Source: an uncultured Bacteroides sp.
GTDB lineage: Bacteria > Bacteroidota > Bacteroidia > Bacteroidales > Bacteroidaceae
Direction: 5' to 3'
DNA: 36,053 bases
NCBI GenBank assembly: GCA_900553815.1
Contig: USEY01000040.1
Span: forward strand, 1 to 36,053
Numbering within the stretch: the stretch's first letter is position 1; every line of letters begins with the position of its first letter. Below, one piece after another: positions 31,813 to 36,053 of the stretch. Under the pieces are notes generated by a model. It worked only from the letters and a program-made list of their open reading frames with translations. It searched no databases and was not told the origin of the DNA. The translations under genes were made by a program, and so were the position numbers.

Positions 31813-34131
31813 TTACATCCTGCTCTTCTGCGAACTTCCCGCCCCTGTACCTTTGTACTTACTCTTGGTGACATTGAACTTGTAACGCAAGGTCAGCATG
31901 AAAGTGCGCCGGGTATCCGTGTCCATCGTCAGCGTGCGTACTCCGCTATAAGCCGTCACGAGGCTCGACATGCTGCTGAAGATATCCGTCACATGGAACT
32001 GGCAGGACAAGCGTTTCCTAGCAAACTCCTTGTACAGCAAGGCGTCCAGCCGCCACTGCGCCTTGTCAATGTGCACATTCTCGCTGTGGCCCTTGGTTAT
32101 CAGGGTGGCATCCACATTCATCAGGATACCCCAGGGAAGTTCCAGACTGTTCTTCCAAAGGAAGCTGCCGAGAGGATGATTGAACATGCGGCTACCGTCA
32201 GGCGTAGAAGCCCGGTACCACTGCCGTTCCACACTGGCCACCCACTGCGGCTGCCAGCAGCCGAACTTCGGACTGTAGGCCACCATGGCATACGCCTTGT
32301 CGTAATCTTCCATATTGACCGGACGCACCAGGCTGATGGCCGGGTTCTCCTCCGAATAGGTATCGCAGTAGCTGGTCATGCCATCCTTGACGTGCTGATA
32401 GCCAGCCGAGAAGTAGAGCTGCTTCCAGGCAACGTCCAGACCCAGGTTGTGGCTCAACGTAGGTTGAAGCAACGGATTGCCGGCTTCGTACGTATAGCGG
32501 TTGACATAGCGCGGAGCACTGTTCAGCAGGCTGTAGTCGGGCCGGGTAATGTCGGCGGCATAGCTCAGCTGCAACTGCACCTTGCCGACGGGATACGACA
32601 GGCTGACCGAAGGAAACACGTTGGAATATGTACGGCTCTGCTCCTCGTTGAGCTTCCCGTATTGGTAGTAGTCGGACTTCAGGTGCTCGTAGCGCACACC
32701 CAGCTGCATGCTGCCCTGACCCAGCTGGCGGCCATACTCGCCGAATACGGCCCATACCTCTTCCTTCACTTCATCGTCCTCGCTTTGCAGAATGCCTTCG
32801 CGGTTGTCATACCGGCTTATCCGGTTGTTACGCGTATATTCGCTGCCCACCGACAGCTGTCCGCCCGCCAATGCATGCGACACAATCAGCTTGGCTGCAT
32901 ACAGCCTATTCCGGCTCTCGTCGAAAGTCGTGATGTCCCTTGCGTCCTCCGGCAGGTCCAGCGTATGGGTCTCTTCCTGCCCGAGTCCCCTGCCCTTGCT
33001 GTCGTTCCACAGGCCATCGGCATTGAAGTCCACGTTCCAGCCGTTCACCTCGCCGTTGTAGTACAGGTTCAGCCTATGGTCAGTCTGCCAGGTGTCCGAA
33101 GCATTGGTATTCTCCGCAGTCTCGTAAGGTTCCCCGTCCAGCAGCACATCCGTGTGCATCAGCAGGTCCGAGGCCGACTTGGGCACGCGCTTGTAGTCAT
33201 ATCGCACGCCCAAGACATGCGACGGGTTCACCTGCCAGTTCAGCGACAGCATGCCCGCCAGCTGTTGCGAATGCGAGCGGTTGGACATGCCTGAATGCTG
33301 CGTCCACTCTTTGTCCAGCCGGGTATCCTGACGGATAGTCTTGAAGTACTCGTCACGGTTGTCGTTGCCATACAGCATGCCCGACAGGTCGAATCCGCCC
33401 GAACGGTAATTGAAATTAAACTGGTCAAGCGCCATCCAGTCGTACTGGTACTGCCCTACCAGCCGGTTGCTGAAGCCAAAGCCCTCGCCCGGTGCACGCT
33501 TGGTAGTGATGCGCACCACTGCCTTCACCGAGGCCGCATAGCGGGCGCCGGGATTGTTGATGACCTCTACCGACTTGATGTTGTCGCTGGACAGCTGGTC
33601 CAGCTCCGAGGAATCGCGCACCTTGCGCCCGTTGATGTACACCTCAGCCGCCCCGCGGCCAAAGACACTCACCGCCCCTCCACCGGCCGATACGCCCGGT
33701 ATGCGGTCAAGCAGGTTCTCTGCCGTGCCTGCCTTCTCCAGCACACTGCCTGCCACGGTCGTTATGCTGGCACCGTTCTTCAGCCGGGTCTTGGGCAAGT
33801 CACCCTTCACCACCACCTCATCCAGCAGTTGCGCGTCGGCCTGCAATTGAAGCGACAGCGTTTCGCCCGCCTGGCATTCCTTATATAAAGTAGCATAGCC
33901 AATGCACGACACTTTCAGCACCCCCTTCCGCTCATCCACCGAAAGGCGGAAACCGCCGTTCTCACTGCTCACCGCGCCCGCCACGAATGCCGAGTCGGGC
34001 AGGGAGAGGAAGACCACATTGGCATAAGACAAAGGCCGGTCTTGTTCATCCGTTACTTTTCCGGCCAAAGTCTGGCCGCTTGCATATATAGCCATTATCA
34101 ACAGCAATATACAGGCAGTCAATCGTTTCAT
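31813..34131 (-). CDS. TonB-dependent receptor (outer-membrane beta-barrel family), paralog 1
   Basis: The start at 34131 (MKRLTACILLLIMAIYASGQ) gives a signal peptide and 772 aa. Order: CarboxypepD_reg-like domain (about 20-100, LAGKVTDEQDRPLSYANVVF), plug domain (about 110-215, with PGVSAGGGAVSVFGRGAAEVYINGR and VEVINNPGARYAAS), then a large beta-barrel ending in a short tail SKYKGTGAGSSQKSRM. The barrel type resembles OMP_b-brl_3 rather than SusC, and no SusD gene is adjacent. It would import a ligand such as a metal chelate or peptide across the outer membrane using TonB energy; substrate unknown. A close paralog lies immediately upstream on the same strand. Confidence 0.88.
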   Translation of the reverse strand: MKRLTACILLLIMAIYASGQTLAGKVTDEQDRPLSYANVVFLSLPDSAFVAGAVSSENGGFRLSVDERKGVLKVSCIGYATLYKECQAGETLSLQLQADAQLLDEVVVKGDLPKTRLKNGASITTVAGSVLEKAGTAENLLDRIPGVSAGGGAVSVFGRGAAEVYINGRKVRDSSELDQLSSDNIKSVEVINNPGARYAASVKAVVRITTKRAPGEGFGFSNRLVGQYQYDWMALDQFNFNYRSGGFDLSGMLYGNDNRDEYFKTIRQDTRLDKEWTQHSGMSNRSHSQQLAGMLSLNWQVNPSHVLGVRYDYKRVPKSASDLLMHTDVLLDGEPYETAENTNASDTWQTDHRLNLYYNGEVNGWNVDFNADGLWNDSKGRGLGQEETHTLDLPEDARDITTFDESRNRLYAAKLIVSHALAGGQLSVGSEYTRNNRISRYDNREGILQSEDDEVKEEVWAVFGEYGRQLGQGSMQLGVRYEHLKSDYYQYGKLNEEQSRTYSNVFPSVSLSYPVGKVQLQLSYAADITRPDYSLLNSAPRYVNRYTYEAGNPLLQPTLSHNLGLDVAWKQLYFSAGYQHVKDGMTSYCDTYSEENPAISLVRPVNMEDYDKAYAMVAYSPKFGCWQPQWVASVERQWYRASTPDGSRMFNHPLGSFLWKNSLELPWGILMNVDATLITKGHSENVHIDKAQWRLDALLYKEFARKRLSCQFHVTDIFSSMSSLVTAYSGVRTLTMDTDTRRTFMLTLRYKFNVTKSKYKGTGAGSSQKSRM

Positions 34132-34245
34132 AATCAATCGTTCCATATTTAAGATATTATTTTTCAGTTACTAAAGATGAGTGAACAAGCCCCAAAGGAA
34201 GGATACTCTGTCCCCATAGCCTTATCAGCCCGTCAATTGGTAAAC

Positions 34246-36053
34246 TCACATCCTGCTCTTCTGCGAACTTCCTGCCCCTGTACCTTTATACTTACTCTTG
34301 GCAACATTGAACTTGTAGCGCAGGGTCAGGCTGACACTACGGCTGTTGGGTTCATCATCCGTATAGAATGTTCGCAAACTGCCCAGATAGACCAACGAAC
34401 GCGAACGGGTACTGTTGAACAAGTCAGTAGCCCGAAGCTGAAGCGTCAGCCTGTCATTCAGGAAACCTTTATAAAGCATTGCATTGACCGACCATAACTG
34501 ACGCTTCACCTCCGTATTCTCCTCATGTCCCAATGAGCTCCACGAAGCATCGGCATTCAGCAGGAAACCACCGGGAAGTTTCAGGCTATTCTCCCACGAA
34601 AGACTTACCAGCGGCTTGTCCAGATTGAGCCGCCCCCAGGGAGTATCCGTCCGATACCATTGCTTGACTACCGCTGCCGTAAACTGGGGCGACCAGATGC
34701 CTATGACAGGCGTCAGCGAAAGGGAAGCAAACGTATGATTATAAGCCGGCGCATTCGTATTGGTCAGCAAAGCGACGGACGGGTCTTCGTCCGAATAAGG
34801 TACACTGGTCGTGACTATTGCATCTTTCGTATGCACATACCCCAATGTCAGCTGTGTCCAGTCATATACAGCATTCAGGATAAGGTTCTGAGCCACCTGG
34901 GGGCGCAGCAGCGGATTGCCGCTCTCATAAGTATAGCGGTTGTTATAGACGATGTTTCCACGCAGCATGTGATAAGACGGACGAACAATATCCGAAGCAT
35001 AGCTCAACGACAGCTGGACATCTCCCGCAGGAACCACCACCGTAGCCGACGGAAACCAGTCATTGTAGTGCTTGCTTGGGTTCTCTATCCGGGTGCCTCC
35101 TTCATAATAGCCCGAAGCCACATGTTCGAAACGCAAACCTGCCAGCACATAGACCGGACCGAATGAGCGCCCGTACTCCACAAAACCCGAAGCGCTGCCC
35201 TCGCGTATCTCGCTGTGGTCGTCCTCCAGCAATCCTTCAGGATTCACATAGTCGTTGCCATGTGTGTTGTGCGAATACTCACCTCCCAGCGAAAGCTCGC
35301 CACCCAACCATTCGCGCGAAAGCACCAGCTTTCCGGCATACAGACGGTTATCGGCCCTGCTGAAAGTGTTCACCTGGCGGGTATCTGTCTCCAAGCCCGA
35401 CGGTGCGAAGACCCGCTCGTCGGTATAACCGTCCGTATCGTTTCCATTCCACAAAGCATCGGCGTTGAAGTCAATGTTCCAGTCACCAGCCTTGCCCGCA
35501 TAATAGAGGTTCAACGTATGACTGGTTTCCTGCGAAGCACTTTCGTAAATACTTTGCAACCGTTCATCCTGTTCGCCATCCTGCCTCACGTCGCTGTCCA
35601 GCGTTCCCCAACTGTCATAACGGGGCAGACGTTTCCAATTATAACGAATCCCCAACGCATGTCCGCTATCAAAAGTATAATTGGCCGAAATCGTTGCATA
35701 AAGGCTCTGCGAATGTTCTTTTTCGTCCATGTACATCTGCTGGCTCCATAACTTGTCCAAGTAAGTATCCTGCACAACACTCCTTTTACTCCACGCATGT
35801 CCGTCGGTGGCAGCCAGCATGCCCGACAGGTCAAATCCGCCCGTGCGGTAATTGAAGTTAAACTGGTCGAGTAGCGTCCAGTCTTTATTATATCCGGCAT
35901 AGGCACGGTTGCTGAAGCCAAAGCCCTCGCCCGGTGCACGCTTGGTGGTGATGCGCACCACTGCCTTCACCGAGGCCGCATAGCGGGCGCCAGGATTATT
36001 GATGACCTCTACCGACTTGATGTTGTCGCTGGACAGCTGGTCCAGCTCCGAGG
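34246..36053 (-). CDS. TonB-dependent receptor, paralog 2 (5' end outside the window)
   Basis: Open at the right edge: the reading frame continues without a stop through 36053, encoding SELDQLSSDNIKSVEVINNP as in paralog 1, so the GTG at 35970 is not the start. Visible are the end of the plug and the whole barrel (about 602 codons). The barrel differs from paralog 1 in most loops but ends in almost the same tail (SKYKGTGAGSSQKSRM). DNA identity is about 98% over the visible plug end and lower in the barrel. It lies 114 bp upstream of paralog 1 with no clear terminator, so co-transcription is possible. Substrate unknown. Confidence 0.87.
   Translation of the reverse strand, partial: SELDQLSSDNIKSVEVINNPGARYAASVKAVVRITTKRAPGEGFGFSNRAYAGYNKDWTLLDQFNFNYRTGGFDLSGMLAATDGHAWSKRSVVQDTYLDKLWSQQMYMDEKEHSQSLYATISANYTFDSGHALGIRYNWKRLPRYDSWGTLDSDVRQDGEQDERLQSIYESASQETSHTLNLYYAGKAGDWNIDFNADALWNGNDTDGYTDERVFAPSGLETDTRQVNTFSRADNRLYAGKLVLSREWLGGELSLGGEYSHNTHGNDYVNPEGLLEDDHSEIREGSASGFVEYGRSFGPVYVLAGLRFEHVASGYYEGGTRIENPSKHYNDWFPSATVVVPAGDVQLSLSYASDIVRPSYHMLRGNIVYNNRYTYESGNPLLRPQVAQNLILNAVYDWTQLTLGYVHTKDAIVTTSVPYSDEDPSVALLTNTNAPAYNHTFASLSLTPVIGIWSPQFTAAVVKQWYRTDTPWGRLNLDKPLVSLSWENSLKLPGGFLLNADASWSSLGHEENTEVKRQLWSVNAMLYKGFLNDRLTLQLRATDLFNSTRSRSLVYLGSLRTFYTDDEPNSRSVSLTLRYKFNVAKSKYKGTGAGSSQKSRM

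Noticed and set aside
31993..33294. 433-codon plus-strand ORF opposite TonB receptor 1
   Set aside because: Antisense shadow of the receptor barrel; no signal, motif or promoter.

Overview
The window looks like chromosomal DNA of a gut Bacteroides or close relative (Bacteroidales). Supporting signs are a hybrid two-component system (HTCS) beside a glycan-degradation operon, a serine-type sulfatase, a MutA/MutB methylmalonyl-CoA mutase pair, a reverse rubrerythrin, TonB-dependent receptors with CarboxypepD_reg-like N-termini, and Bacteroides-type promoters (TTTG, about 19-21 bp, TAnnTTTG) upstream of many genes. No species is assigned. No tRNA, rRNA, CRISPR array, transposase or phage gene was seen.

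Layout. (1) 77-9765, minus strand: a compact polysaccharide-utilisation locus of one HTCS regulator, a GH88 lipoprotein, an S1 sulfatase and a PL15-like heparinase II/III-fold lyase. This set fits stepwise breakdown of a sulfated, uronate-containing glycan, most likely heparin/heparan sulfate. No SusC/SusD pair is in view. (2) 9885-13983, minus: mutA-mutB (succinate to propionate), ending at a strong terminator. (3) 14199-14822, minus: an HU-like DNA-binding protein, then an intergenic region with a 21-bp tandem repeat array. (4) 15301-16965, plus: an AspT-type transporter, converging on a cytidylate-kinase-like gene and a MATE exporter (minus). (5) 19523-20980, minus: the M20C dipeptidase PepD. 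(6) 21583-22635, plus: perR and a reverse rubrerythrin with a perfect PerR-box-like palindrome in the leader. (7) 22768-25198, plus: ECF sigma factor, putative anti-sigma factor, small secreted protein and outer-membrane barrel, which looks like a self-contained envelope-signalling operon. (8) 25362-28417, minus: a FadL-like OmpP1 barrel and a secreted aromatic/Ser-Arg-rich protein. (9) 28940-31725, plus: prmA, driven from a duplicated 73-bp promoter-bearing repeat, an 860-bp gene-poor stretch, and a DUF3810 membrane protein with an HEMSH metalloprotease motif. (10) 31813-36053, minus: two tandem paralogous TonB-dependent receptors, the second cut by the window edge.

Most genes are ordinary Bacteroides core functions. 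The points most worth a second look are regulatory or structural: the control region between the HTCS and GH88 (21-bp-spaced direct repeats, and a promoter whose -7 box abuts a terminator stem), the duplicated promoter cassette before prmA, the 10-bp-phased heptamers near the Ser/Arg-rich gene, the two hairpins with interchangeable arms at 17018-17133, the mosaic identity between the two TonB receptors, and the ECF operon that may carry its own outer-membrane sensor. I found no clearly unprecedented multi-gene system. All family names come from reading motifs by eye; no database search was possible.
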